A stretch of DNA of 64,000 bases, taken from Streptomyces sp. KMM 9044 (lineage in GTDB: Bacteria > Actinomycetota > Actinomycetes > Streptomycetales > Streptomycetaceae). The notes beneath the pieces are model-generated. The model saw nothing but the letters and a program-made list of their open reading frames with translations, did no database searches and was not told the DNA's origin. How positions within the stretch are numbered: the stretch's first letter is position 1; each line of letters begins with the position of its first letter. Made by a program: the position numbers and the translations under genes. The DNA is taken from the NCBI RefSeq assembly GCF_024701375.2, contig NZ_CP113910.1:1178001-1242000 (forward strand), in the 5' to 3' direction. Of this stretch, positions 1 to 7,947 are shown piece by piece.

Positions 1-2
1 CG

Positions 3-1334
3 GCACTGCCGAGGGGCAGCGGGCCCGGGTGGCGGGACCGCGGCGAGGCGCTCGTCGTGCTGGCCTGCGCGATCGTGCTCGGCGCGACGAACATCCTGGA
101 GGCCGAGCAACTCCAGCGCCACTGGCGCAGGTTGTTCCCGCGCCCGGTCTCCGACACCACCCTGCGCCGCACGCTTCAGGCGGTCGACGCCCCGGTCGCG
201 GCCCGGATCGAGCGGGTCCGCGCCGCGATCCGCCGCGTGGTGTGGACCCTGCTCGCCCTGCGGCCGGGCGGCTTCCCGTGGATCGAGGTGGCCGGCCGGG
301 AGCTCACGGGCTGGTACGTCCTGGACCTGGACGCCACCATCGTGGAGTGCCACAGCAACAAGGAGGGCGCCGCGGGCACCTACAAAGGCGGCTTCGGGCA
401 CATGCCGCTGGGGGCCTGGCCGGCCAGCACCCACGAGTGCCTCGCCATGCTGCTGCGGCCCGGCAACGCCCCGCCCAACGACGTCGCCGACCACAAGACG
501 GTGCTGGCCGCAGCCCTGCAGCAGCTCCCTCTGCCCCGTTGGTCGAAGCTGCTGGTCCGCATTGACGGCGCGGCCTTCAGCCACCAGGTCCTCGACCACC
601 TCCAGGCCCTGACCACAAGTCGGCGCCGGGTGCGACGGGTCACCGGCTGGGCCATCAACGAGGTGGACGAGCAGGCCATCGCGCTGCTGCCCGAGCGCGT
701 GTGGACCACCGCGCTGCGGCAGGACGGCCGCGTGCACGAGATCACCGGGCCCGACGGCGACCGGATCTCCTACCAGGTCGCCGAGATCACCGGCCTGCGC
801 GACCTGACCGGCCGGCCGGAGGGGATGCGGCTGATCGTGCGGCGGGTCAAGCCCTCGCGCCGCGACGCGAAGAAGTTGACCGCCTTCGAGAAGCAGACCG
901 GCCGGCGCTACCAGATCGTTGCCACCAACATCCCCGCTCACCAGGGGCTTTGCGGGGTTCCCGGCTCCGGGCAGGCCTGGTTCGTCGACGCCCTTTACCG
1001 GGACCACGCCGAGGTCGAGGACCGTGTGAAGGCGATCAAGCGGGTCGGGCTCGGCCTGATGCCGTCCAAGTCCTGGCAGCTCAACACGGCCTGGGTGCTC
1101 GCCGCCACGATCGCCGCCGACCTCGATGCCTGGATGCGGCTCCTCCTCCTGCACGACGAGCCCGAACTCGCCGCCGCCGAACCGGAGACAATCCGGATGA
1201 AGCTCTACCACCTGCCCGTCCGCCTCAGCACCCACGCCCGCCGCCGCACCCTGCACCTGGACCAAACCTGGCCCTGGGCACGCCAGTTCACCACCGCCTG
1301 GCAGCGGGCCACCCAGCTCCCCGCCCTCGCCTGA
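3..1334 (+). CDS. IS1380-family transposase, 5' end outside window
   Basis: DDE transposase of the IS1380 family, which moves its own element by cut and paste. The frame is open from the first bases of the window, so the N-terminus is missing; an internal GTG at 57 would give 425 residues. Visible family signatures are DTTLRRTL, a first catalytic Asp region VLDLDATIVECHSNKEGA, and GRRYQIVATN followed by RDHAEVEDRVKAIK in the C-terminal half. It is clearly related to the frameshifted copy at 3109-4505 (shared GGFPWI, SNKEGA/SDKEGA, RLRPGxA) but is a different element. The left inverted repeat lies outside the window. The right end is probably near 1530-1545, where GAATTC and CTATGAG recall the ends of the second copy. 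Intact over the visible part, so it may be active. Confidence 0.85.
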   Translation, partial: ALPRGSGPGWRDRGEALVVLACAIVLGATNILEAEQLQRHWRRLFPRPVSDTTLRRTLQAVDAPVAARIERVRAAIRRVVWTLLALRPGGFPWIEVAGRELTGWYVLDLDATIVECHSNKEGAAGTYKGGFGHMPLGAWPASTHECLAMLLRPGNAPPNDVADHKTVLAAALQQLPLPRWSKLLVRIDGAAFSHQVLDHLQALTTSRRRVRRVTGWAINEVDEQAIALLPERVWTTALRQDGRVHEITGPDGDRISYQVAEITGLRDLTGRPEGMRLIVRRVKPSRRDAKKLTAFEKQTGRRYQIVATNIPAHQGLCGVPGSGQAWFVDALYRDHAEVEDRVKAIKRVGLGLMPSKSWQLNTAWVLAATIAADLDAWMRLLLLHDEPELAAAEPETIRMKLYHLPVRLSTHARRRTLHLDQTWPWARQFTTAWQRATQLPALA

Positions 1335-1543
1335 CGGCCGGACACCATCCCGACGATCCCGGAGAGGAGAGGACCGCACCACCTCGGGCCCGTGGAACCC
1401 GACGCCCCCGCAGCGGATGCGAAGGCCCCCACGCCAACCGGCTGGACAAACCGGGGCAAGCCGCCGGAGCAGCCGAACCGATCAGCCCACAGACGAATCC
1501 AGGTCAGGTGTGCCGGATTCCCGAATTCTCTATGAGCAGATGA
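1335..1543. other. non-coding 3' flank and probable right end of the IS1380 copy
   Basis: No convincing gene. In related elements the transposase stop is followed by 150-200 bp before the terminal repeat, as seen at 4506-4699 in the second copy. The exact right end cannot be fixed because the matching left end is outside the window. Confidence 0.4.
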
Positions 1544-1561
1544 CGTTGAGAAGCCTCAACG
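1544..1561. terminator. stem-loop after the Imm10-like gene
   Basis: CGTTGAG and CTCAACG form a perfect 7-bp stem with an AAGC loop. It lies just downstream of the minus-strand immunity gene ending at 1594, so it is a plausible transcription end. There is no clear T-tract. Confidence 0.4.
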
Positions 1562-1593
1562 AGAGGACGCAAATTGAGCGCCGACGGGTGGAG

Positions 1594-2007
1594 CTAAACG
1601 TCCAACCCAATCAAATCCGGTCGCTTCTCGGGAGAGCCCCAGTCCAGAATCTCGCGAAGTTTCCGAGGGAGATTTTCCACACCCATCTCAACCTCACTCA
1701 GGTTCACTTCAACGGGCGTTGAGATCTCAAGAATCTCCGCATCCTCGTCAGTGAATTCCAGCGTCAGAACCCGGTCGGAGAGTCGCACGCTCCGCAGGCA
1801 TCCGTATACGGTGAAGCCTCGCTCAGTAGAGACGTTGTAGGAATCCATTCCAGATTGAATTTCCTGCTCATCCGGTTCGTACGTGGATCGCTGGATTGAG
1901 AATGATCTCTGGACACCGGACTCATCCACCCCGGCAACGCCCACCTCAAGGGCCTCTTCGCCCTCGTAATCCTCGAAGAACCCAACCTCTGCGGCGGTCA
2001 ATCTCAT
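1594..2007 (-). CDS. Imm10-like immunity protein
   Basis: Small acidic protein of 137 residues, predicted to neutralise the toxin tip encoded immediately upstream. Its overall pattern resembles immunity protein family Imm10: an N-terminal strand region, GFTVYGCLRSVRL in the middle, then a C-terminal LEFTDEDAEILE and PVEVNL stretch followed by LPRKLREIL. This assignment is from memory of the family. ATG at 2007 is chosen because GGAGGAGG lies just before it; an open extension to 2064 has no such site. The start lies 2 nt after the toxin stop (2010), so the pair is probably translationally coupled, the usual toxin-immunity arrangement. Codon use is less GC-biased than the chromosome to the right, as is common for transferred toxin cassettes. 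Confidence 0.65.
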   Translation of the reverse strand: MRLTAAEVGFFEDYEGEEALEVGVAGVDESGVQRSFSIQRSTYEPDEQEIQSGMDSYNVSTERGFTVYGCLRSVRLSDRVLTLEFTDEDAEILEISTPVEVNLSEVEMGVENLPRKLREILDWGSPEKRPDLIGLDV

Positions 2008-2009
2008 TG

Positions 2010-2465
2010 TTAGCGCCTCCTCCTTCCAGCTGTCCACGACCCAGCCCCCTTGGCGCCGGACCATTCATACGTGACCGACACTCCCAACTCGTTGACCATA
2101 CGATTCATCGCACCCTTGCATCGCGAACAAGGGGGGAGTTGGCCTTGCATCCTAACCGAATCACCAGCACTCAAAGGGAACTTGCCAGCGAACAGGTCAT
2201 TCGGGAGTGAAACCTTCGGCCCTGTAGAGGCACCAGCCATCCGCGAGAACCGGTGCTCGGTATGCGTGAAAGCTGCATTGTTTGGATACCCAAGCCCCGC
2301 CTCTTCAGGCGTCATATCGCCGCTCTCAAGCGAGATATCACTCGTGCTTCCGTCTGATGACGTCACAGAGATATCGCACATGTGGCCGTTTCCGCCAGTG
2401 TTATGAACAAGGACCGGTGTGGCCCCGCCAGCACATGGTACGTGTGCGTACTGAGGTGCTGTCAC
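2010..2465 (-). CDS. orphan polymorphic-toxin tip, deaminase-like
   Basis: Detached C-terminal toxin module. Residues about 15-22 read ATPVLVHN, the conserved end of the Hint/pre-toxin region that normally joins an RHS core to its toxin. After it comes a domain of about 125 residues with H68-T-E70 and P112-C113-S-R-C116. The HxE...PCxxC pattern is the zinc and catalytic signature of the cytidine-deaminase superfamily, which includes DddA and YwqJ-type toxins. The substrate (DNA, RNA or free nucleotide) cannot be told. The sequence upstream of ATPVLVHN is out of frame with the expected THTYYVLAG: one base is missing near 2425. No ribosome-binding site or signal is seen, so this is a silent cassette rather than a stand-alone gene. 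The Imm10-like gene follows after 2 nt. Confidence 0.6.
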   Translation of the reverse strand: MTAPQYAHVPCAGGATPVLVHNTGGNGHMCDISVTSSDGSTSDISLESGDMTPEEAGLGYPNNAAFTHTEHRFSRMAGASTGPKVSLPNDLFAGKFPLSAGDSVRMQGQLPPCSRCKGAMNRMVNELGVSVTYEWSGAKGAGSWTAGRRRR

Positions 2466-2730
2466 CTGCGTTTTCGCAGGTCAGCGGAATTTGGCCAGCC
2501 CATGGGTGTGCGTGCAAGTGCCTTGCTGTGCGCCCGTGTTGCCGTCGGCGTTGCCGTCAGACGGCTGCGCGCGTGAGGGCGGTGGAGTGGGCTTTGGCCG
2601 GTGTCCTGCCCGGGTTGGGGTCGGGCATGGTCAGGGGGCCTTACGCTGGCCCGGCAACTCGGGCAGGTCGTGATCCTGCCCGGAATTTGAACGAGTGGCC
2701 CCCTGGCCTTGCCCGACGCGGGCCCCGACC
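2400..2730. repeat. direct repeat A, with Hint-end remnant and paired GTTGCCGTC motifs
   Basis: About 330 bp nearly repeated at 6701-7027. It begins with the Hint-end coding remnant (minus strand) and continues with GTTGCCGTC twice, 12 bp apart (2538 and 2550). It ends with a conserved structured stretch (CGGGCAGG...CCTGCCCG stem inside GGGGGCC...GGCCCCC). The second half is almost identical between the copies. The right boundary coincides with the left end of the ISAs1 element at 2731. Confidence 0.75.
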
Positions 2731-2740
2731 CAGGGCTTGA

Positions 2741-2981
2741 TCAAGTTCCGTGAGTGCCGGGGTTGTTGGTAATGCCCAGGATGGCGAGTGCTCGTTCGGG
2801 TTCGTGGCGGATGGCGCGGGTGGTCTTGGCGATGTTGTCGGCTCCGAGGAGCTTCAGGGTGCCGATGGCGAGGTTGCGGAAGGTGGCCATGGCGCGGGGC
2901 GCGTTGCCGGCGTGGACGGTCGAGGCGTCCTCGGCGAAGGTGACATCTCGGATGTAGTGGGAGGAATTCTCGATTCCCCAG
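2741..2981 (-). pseudogene. ISAs1 transposase, 3' fragment
   Basis: C-terminal 79 codons of the ISAs1 transposase, cut off from the rest by the IS1380 insertion. Read from 2980 the minus strand gives WGIENSSHYIRDVTFAEDAS and continues to a TGA at 2741. The Glu of IENS is the expected last catalytic residue of the DDE triad, so the upstream fragment alone cannot be active. Rejoining AAIRGHW (upstream fragment) to GIENSS across one CCAG copy restores an uninterrupted reading frame of about 409 codons. Confidence 0.85.
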
Positions 2982-3036
2982 CCTCATGAATTCACCAGGC
3001 GGGCGGCTGCTGGTGACGGTGTGTGAGATCAGCAAA

Positions 3037-3106
3037 GGAGGGTGCCTCGACCTGCGATGATTCAGCTTCTCTACGACTGGATCATGCTGGGAAGGAGGCA
3101 CCCTCC
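3037..3106. repeat. inverted repeat before the IS1380 transposase start
   Basis: GGAGGGTGCCTC at 3037 pairs perfectly with GAGGCACCCTCC at 3095. An imperfect inner stem (ATGATTCAG with CTGGATCAT) extends it. The right arm covers the ribosome-binding site of the transposase start at 3109, so the hairpin could limit translation. This is an inference. Confidence 0.6.
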
Positions 3107-3108
3107 GG

Positions 3109-4505
3109 GTGTCGAAGCTTACTGGGTGGGCGGAGGGCTTGTCGCTGTCGACGGGCGGGCGGAAGCTGGTGGGCAAGGCAGGAATCGTGCCGGTGCGGCG
3201 TCTCGCGGACAAGGTCGGGCTGACCGACGCGCTGTCGTCGGCGCTGGTGCGGCGGGACTTCCATCCGGTGCATGACCGGGGCGAGGTGTTGGTGTCGGCG
3301 GCGTGCGCGGTGCTGCTGGGGTCACGGTCGATCGCGGGGATCGATATGATGCGGCAGGCCGCGCTGATCCTTGGCCATCCGGCCTCCGCCTCCACGCTGT
3401 ACCGCACGCTGGACGGGATCGGCCCTCTCCAGCTCGACAAGATCGCCTCGGCGCCGGCCAGGACCCGCTCCAGGGTGCACGACCTGATCGGCCTGCGCCC
3501 CGGCGGGTTCCCTGGATCCGGGTGGACGGCCGACCACTGACCGGCTGGACAGTCCTGGACATCGACGCCTCCTTCGTGCCCGTGCACTCCGACAAGGAAG
3601 GCGCCGAAGCCCACCGCAAAGGCTTCGGCCTGCACCCGCTGCTGATCTTCCTGGACAACACCGACGAGCATCTGGTGTGCCGGCTACGGCCGGGCAGCGC
3701 CGGGTCGAACACTGCCGTGGACCACATCGAGGTCGGCGCCGAGGCGATACGCCAGCTGCCCACCCGCCGACGCCGGAAGGTCCTCTTCCGCGCTGATGGT
3801 GCCGGCGCCACCAAGGAGTGGCTCACCTGGATCACATCAGGCGGCGGAAACAAGGCCAACACCTGGGAGTACTCGGTGGGTTGGACCCGCGATGACGACT
3901 TCTGGACCGCGCTGGCCAAGGTCCCCAAGAAGGCGTGGACGCCCGCGCTCGACGCGAAGGGAAAGCCACGCGAGGACGCCGCCCTGGTCGAGATCACCGA
4001 CCTGCTCGACCTCACCGGCCGGCCCGGGAGCCTGCGGATCGTCGTGCGCCGCGAGCCGATCCACCCCAAGTACGAAAAGGACCTCAAGCCCTACGAAGTG
4101 GCCACCGGCTTCCGCTACACCGTGATCGCCACCAACACCCCAGGCCGTCAACTGCAGTGGCTCGACGCCCGTCACCGCGTCCACGCGCACGTCGAGTCCG
4201 GCATTCGAAGATCAAAAGCGCTCACCCTGACACGGCTGCCCTCGGCCAAGTTCGCCCTGAACCAAGCCTGGTGCACCCTGCTCGCCCTCACCATGGACCT
4301 GATCTCCTGGCTGCAGCTCCTCGCCCTCGACGGCAAACTCGCCCGCGCCGAACCCGCCACCCTGCGCAGCGAACTCTTCGACATCCCCGCCAAGCCGGCC
4401 GACCACGCCCGCAGCCGGGAGCTCAAGTTCGACCCCGCCTGGCCCGCCGCCCACCGGGCCGTCGCCGCATGGGACCGCGTCCAGGCCCTGCCCGACACCG
4501 GCTGA
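3109..4505 (+). pseudogene. IS1380-family transposase with one frameshift
   Basis: The first 135 or so residues (GTG at 3109, SKLTGWAEGLSLSTGGRKLV onward) are in one frame. From about 3511 the protein continues in another frame with WIRVDGRPLTGWTVLDIDAS and runs to the TGA at 4505. The expected GGFPWIRVDG needs one extra base in the TTCCCTGG stretch, so a single-base deletion near 3511 breaks the gene. The remainder shows the usual features: HSDKEGAEAHRKGFG, FRYTVIATN and HAHVESGIRRSK. As written it cannot make transposase unless ribosomes shift frame or the base is a sequencing error. Confidence 0.85.
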
Positions 4506-4703
4506 CCACCAATCCGTCGCCCCAACAGCCCGGAAGGAGAAGACCCGCAGCACCCTCGGACCGTGGAAGCCGACGCCCACCGCGACGACACGCGGCACAC
4601 CGCCCTGACCGGCACCGATCACCCAGCGGAACGAACCGCCGGAAACCGGACACCTCAGCCGACCCCCTCAAGCCGGCGCGCGCACGTGAATGATCGAGGC
4701 CAG

Positions 4704-5692
4704 TGCCCGCGAATGGCGGCGGCGAGGTCGGCGGGGCTGGTCTGGTGGATATCCAGGCTGGTGACGGCGTACACGCTCTCGCGGCTCTCGGGCTTGTCGG
4801 TGGGCTTGCGGCGGCGGTGGACGCGGATGGCAAGGCGGGCGTGCGGGAAGGCGATCCCGCCGAGGCTGTCGGCGATGGAACAGGTCTTGATCGAGCGGGA
4901 CTCGCGCCGTCCGTGGGCGGCGCGGGAGGCGGTGTGCTGGACGCTGATCGATGCCCGGGGCAGGGCGGCGAGCTGGGCGTACGCGGTGGGCTGGTTGGTC
5001 TTGATGACCGCGATGCAGTGAGCCTTCTTCGTCTCGACCAGCCAGGTGATGTTGGCCTTCACCGAGTGCAGTGCATCGAAGGTGACCACGGCGTCAGCGA
5101 GGTGGAGCGGTGCCAGCAGGGGCTTGAAATGCCGCGTCTCGTTGGTCTTCGCACCGACCTCGACCTGTGCGAGTGTGGCGACGAGGTGGTGCGTGACCGC
5201 CGAGAGCAGGTGCCGGCGCGGCGCATCGAGGCGGACCGAGCCCCTCGGCGCCTTGCCGTCCACGGCGATGACCCGCCGCCGTCGGACAGTCGGCGTACCC
5301 ACGCACGCGGACTTGCGGTGCTGGTCAGCGAGGTAGGCGCCCACAGCCTGGTCCAAGGCGTCGCCGTCGAGCGCCATGAGGACGCGTCCGATGGTGACCG
5401 GTTTCGGGCCGCGCCGCCAGCCGAGCGGGTGACGGCGGATCCCGAGGGTTGCCAGCAGGGTGTTCGTGGCCCGCTCGGCGAACTCGGCGATCTCCTCCAG
5501 GCTCTTCGCGCCGGACACGGCCGCGCAGGCACACACGAGCAGGACCGATACCAGTGAGTACCAGCGGCCCCGGCGTGAACGCGGATCGGGCACCGACTCG
5601 AGGTAGGGGCGCAGGTCAGCGATCCGGTCCGCATCCAGCGGACCCAGCCTCTCCAGCACGGCAGGGATAGGGGAAGATGCAACGGCAGGCAC
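4704..5692 (-). pseudogene. ISAs1-family transposase, 5' fragment
   Basis: GTG start at 5692. N-terminal part of an ISAs1 (H-repeat-like) transposase: DPRSRRGRWYSLVSVLLV, then LEEIAEFAERA. The first catalytic Asp is in VIAVDGKAPRG and the second in AVVTFDALHS. The frame is good up to AAIRGHW at 4704, where the IS1380 element begins; the few residues after that (ending in EGVG at 4655) are encoded by the inserted element. The third catalytic residue lies in the separated fragment at 2741-2981, so this copy is inactive. Confidence 0.85.
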
Positions 5693-5821
5693 GGGACATC
5701 CTCGTGATCATCTGGCTTAGTCACCACAATGATCACGAACCCCCGTGCCTGCACTGCTACCCGCCTCTACCAGCCCTGATCGTCAACCACCCTCGCATCC
5801 AGGGAACTTGACGGAGCCCTG

Positions 5822-5857
5822 AGAAGCCCCGCCGGAACGAAATCCGGCGGGGCTTCT
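5822..5857. terminator. strong stem-loop between the ISAs1 end and the DUF4265 gene
   Basis: AGAAGCCCCGCCGGA and TCCGGCGGGGCTTCT form a perfect 15-bp stem around ACGAAA. It lies just downstream of the minus-strand DUF4265 gene (ends 5869) and directly against the end of the ISAs1 element. Confidence 0.8.
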
Positions 5858-5868
5858 GGTGAACTCGA

Positions 5869-6411
5869 TTAACGGTCTGACTCTGGCAATCCGAGACCAT
5901 CGCGATGAGCCCTTGCAAGAGCACCTTCTTCGATGCCGATTTTCCCCTCATCGGCAACACCAAGGAGAGCAACTCTCATGGATGCGTAATCGACGTGTGG
6001 TGGCACATCAATCGCCCACAAATAGCCCGTCGTATCAATCTCCCAGGAACACTCAAAGCTGCGGAGCATGGCGTCAAGCACGTCCCTCGCATCGTCATCC
6101 TTAATGATGATGCGGACCGTCGAATGCCCGGCCTCCGACACGAACTGCTCGAACACGAACTCTCTGCGCTCGTGATCAGCCCTGACTCGCACGATGTCCC
6201 CGAAGGCGATTCCCTTCACGTAGAAGGGAGTGTTCCGAACCTCAACCTCCATCTGTACGGAGGTCTTCCCAGTCCAGAGCCGTTCCGAAGAGGCATGGGC
6301 CCAGTCGGCAGTTTCGTCGGGGAGGTCGAAGGCTACCTTGTACAGCCTCTCAGACTTACCCGCCGGCACCGACTCGCCACCGCTAGGGGTCGAGGAAGTC
6401 TCTGAGCTCAT
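5869..6411 (-). CDS. DUF4265 protein, putative immunity protein for the HNH tip
   Basis: Protein of 180 residues. The central part matches the DUF4265 pattern: LYKVAFDLPDE, then SERLWTG, a NTPFYVKGIAFGDIV block and SEAGHSTVRIII. The family is common beside polymorphic toxins; direct immunity function is inferred here from position. ATG at 6411 (MSSETSS) is preferred over the upstream start at 6501 because it overlaps the end of the HNH toxin tip by 29 nt. That overlap couples the two genes and matches the arrangement of the other two toxin-immunity pairs in the window. A strong terminator follows at 5822-5857. Confidence 0.7.
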   Translation of the reverse strand: MSSETSSTPSGGESVPAGKSERLYKVAFDLPDETADWAHASSERLWTGKTSVQMEVEVRNTPFYVKGIAFGDIVRVRADHERREFVFEQFVSEAGHSTVRIIIKDDDARDVLDAMLRSFECSWEIDTTGYLWAIDVPPHVDYASMRVALLGVADEGKIGIEEGALARAHRDGLGLPESDR

Positions 6412-6736
6412 CGTCCCAATCTTCCATGGTCTTAGTGGACTTATCCCTGTTGCATCGACGGCAGGCCACGGCACCGTTATGTGCGCCACCATGCCCGCCA
6501 CCGGCCCTCGGCTCTATGTGATCGATCTGTGCATCGTCAGGCCTTCCCGGGACGGGGTTGCCATCGGCATCACGCGATCCCCGCCGTTCCACCTTCTGTC
6601 CACAGTAGTCACACCTGTACTCGCCACCATTCTTCGCGGCATTGGCGTCGTAAACCTTCTGCCGCTCAGCATCGGTGAAATCCAAACCGGCTCTGTTGCA
6701 GTTATGAACCAGGACCGGCGTGGCGCCCGCCAGCAC
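6383..6736 (-). CDS. orphan polymorphic-toxin tip, HNH nuclease
   Basis: Detached toxin module of 117 codons, starting in the Hint end (MLAGATPVLVHN). The frame is open further upstream and reads GEHTYYVLAGATPVLVHN. The toxin part has zinc-binding C42-x2-C45 (CDYC), then D72-H73 in QIDHIEPRAGG, N87 and a second C92-x2-C95 (CRRCN). This is a full HNH/treble-clef nuclease signature, predicted to cut DNA. No promoter, signal peptide or RHS core is attached, so it is a silent cassette that would need recombination into the RHS gene to be used. It overlaps the DUF4265 gene. The 20 bp at 6729-6748 are identical to 16365-16384 in the main RHS tip. Confidence 0.75.
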   Translation of the reverse strand: MLAGATPVLVHNCNRAGLDFTDAERQKVYDANAAKNGGEYRCDYCGQKVERRGSRDADGNPVPGRPDDAQIDHIEPRAGGGHGGAHNGAVACRRCNRDKSTKTMEDWDDELRDFLDP

Positions 6737-7027
6737 ATAGTACGTGTGCTCGCCCGGCGGGCGTCACCTGCATTTCTGCTGGTCAGCGAATTCTGGCCTG
6801 TTCGTGGGTGTGCGTGGAAGCGCCCTGGCGTACGCCCGTGTTGCCGTCGGCGTTGCCGTCAGACGGCTTCGCGCGTGAGGGCGGTGGAGTGGGCTTTGGC
6901 CGGTGTCCTGCCCGGGTTGGGGTCGGGCATGGTCAGGGGGCCGTACGCTGGCCCGGCAACTCGGGCAGGTCGTGATCCTGCCCGGAATTTGAACGAGTGG
7001 CCCCCTGGCCTTGCTCGACGCGGGCCC
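6701..7027. repeat. direct repeat B, second copy of the cassette leader
   Basis: Pairs with 2400-2730. It holds the Hint-end remnant, GTTGCCGTC at 6840 and 6852 (again 12 bp apart), and the conserved nested stem CGGGCAGG...CCTGCCCG. From about 6838 to 7015 the two copies differ at only a few positions. No reading frame in it looks like a real protein beyond the Hint remnant. Confidence 0.75.
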
Positions 7028-7417
7028 CTGCCCGGGGAGGTGGGTAAAGCCCACGGAGCCGACCGGCCCCACCGCCGGGCCTTCGCCCCGGCCAACTCCC
7101 TGCCGTCGCCTCGCCGTCGGCCTGGCGCTCGCCGTGCGGGCGCGTCCGGCTTCTCCGCGCCTCCGGCGCCATGCTGCGCTGTTTCTGCGCGGCCTGGTCG
7201 CTGGCTGGCCCGCGGTGGCGGAGCCGAGAGCGGGCCGGGTGGGCGGCCGTGCCGCGCGCGACCCGCGTCAGCGGGTCGCCTTGAAGACGTAGAGAAAGTT
7301 TGGACGCATCCCGCTTTGGCGGTACGCCCTGGCTGTCGGTTGAGCGTCCGGCTGGAGTGCTGGCCTGGTTCGGTGGTCTGCGGGTTGTGAGTCCTGTTCC
7401 GGCTGGCGGTGGTGGTT
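7028..7417. other. no recognisable gene; junction toward the integrative element
   Basis: About 390 bp with no supported coding region on either strand. It contains a perfect 9-bp stem-loop at 7258-7279 (GCGACCCGC, loop GTCA, GCGGGTCGC), which may end transcription from the minus-strand genes that stop at 7418. The left attachment site of the integrative element should lie here or in repeat B, but no repeat of the right end could be identified. Confidence 0.4.
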
Positions 7418-7648
7418 CTACTCGGCCCGGGTGACCTTGGCGTGGTCGGTGAAGACGCGTCTGAACAGGTCGTGGCCGGTGCGTCCGGTGTGGCGGAGTG
7501 CCCAGTCCTGTACGGCTTCCTGCTCGGAATGGGGTCCGGATTCGGCCCCACAGTCGGGCGCGGTGCAGAACGTCTCGTAGGTGATGCCGCCTTCGGGCGC
7601 GTGGCGGATGGTGTGAACGGCGTGCCGGTATACCGCGCGGGGGCTCAC
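7418..7648 (-). CDS. DUF7848-type small protein of AICEs
   Basis: Protein of 76 residues, GTG start at 7648 overlapping the upstream gene's stop as GTGA. It has two likely metal ligands (FCTAPDCGAES) and a histidine-rich centre (ALRHTGRTGHDLFRR). Proteins with this layout recur in Streptomyces integrative elements and plasmids; their function is unknown. A zinc-ribbon-like role in DNA binding is possible but unproven. Confidence 0.65.
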   Translation of the reverse strand: MSPRAVYRHAVHTIRHAPEGGITYETFCTAPDCGAESGPHSEQEAVQDWALRHTGRTGHDLFRRVFTDHAKVTRAE

Positions 7649-7842
7649 TGGTGGCCCTCCGGGTGGCGTCGCATGTAGACGTTGCAGTCGCTGACGGTGG
7701 TCAAGTCGCCGACCGTGCGGGCTCGGTCGCGTACGTTGGCCAGCTCGGCACAGCCCGCGCAGCCCTCGACGGGCGTCGGCTCCAGTTCCAGACGCAAGGG
7801 CAGTTCAACCGGCGGGGTCGAGTACCTGGTCGGCTCCGTCAT
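7645..7842 (-). CDS. hypothetical small protein, first gene of the minus-strand AICE pair
   Basis: Protein of 65 residues (MTEPTRYS...). It contains GCAGCAEL and SDCNVYMRRHPEGH, a C-x2-C plus C/H pattern suggesting metal binding. It overlaps the DUF7848 gene by 4 nt, so the two form an operon. ATG at 7842 is chosen because the frame upstream (to 7869) adds only residues unlike protein, and GAGAGG lies upstream. Not assigned to a named family. Confidence 0.55.
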   Translation of the reverse strand: MTEPTRYSTPPVELPLRLELEPTPVEGCAGCAELANVRDRARTVGDLTTVSDCNVYMRRHPEGHQ

Positions 7843-7881
7843 TGCACATCGCCACCTCTCGAACGTCACATGGCCGACCTC

Positions 7882-7910
7882 TTGACAGGTCGGTGCTCTA
7901 GTTCAGTATT
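7882..7910 (+). promoter_or_regulatory. possible promoter of the AICE GntR gene, now displaced
   Basis: TTGACA at 7882 with a weak AGTATT 17 bp later, reading toward the GntR gene at 8973. The IS982 insertion at 7948 has moved it about 1 kb from its gene. Confidence 0.3.
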
Positions 7911-7947
7911 CGAGTGGCCGAAGCACTCCCGCTACGGTTCGTAGTGC

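Larger units (their letters stand above)
2982..4699 (+). mobile_element. IS1380-family element inserted in the ISAs1 transposase
   Basis: Size is 1718 bp. The ends CCTCATGAATTCAC (2982) and, reversed, CCTCGATCATTCAC (ending 4699) match at 10 of 14 positions. CCAG is duplicated on both sides (2978-2981 and 4700-4703), the 4-bp target duplication expected for IS1380. Its transposase gene carries a frameshift. Confidence 0.9.
2731..5821 (-). mobile_element. ISAs1-family element, interrupted by an IS1380 element
   Basis: Both ends are visible: CAGGGCTTGATCAAGTTCC at 2731 and, on the opposite strand, CAGGGCTCCGTCAAGTTCC ending at 5821. Removing the inserted IS1380 element (2982-4699) and one CCAG copy leaves 1369 bp, a normal size for this family. 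No clear 8-10 bp target duplication was found around the outer ends. The element sits between the two orphan toxin cassettes and abuts repeat A. Confidence 0.85.

Noticed and set aside
6937-7008. tRNA-like fold (7-bp closing stem, about 72 nt, GTTCAAAT on the minus strand)
   Set aside because: The T-loop-like sequence is at the wrong end, and there is no proper anticodon arm or D-arm. It is kept only as a conserved hairpin within the direct repeat.
7028-7417. Left attachment site of the AICE
   Set aside because: I compared this stretch with 15450-15560 and found no convincing direct repeat, so no attL/attR pair is reported.
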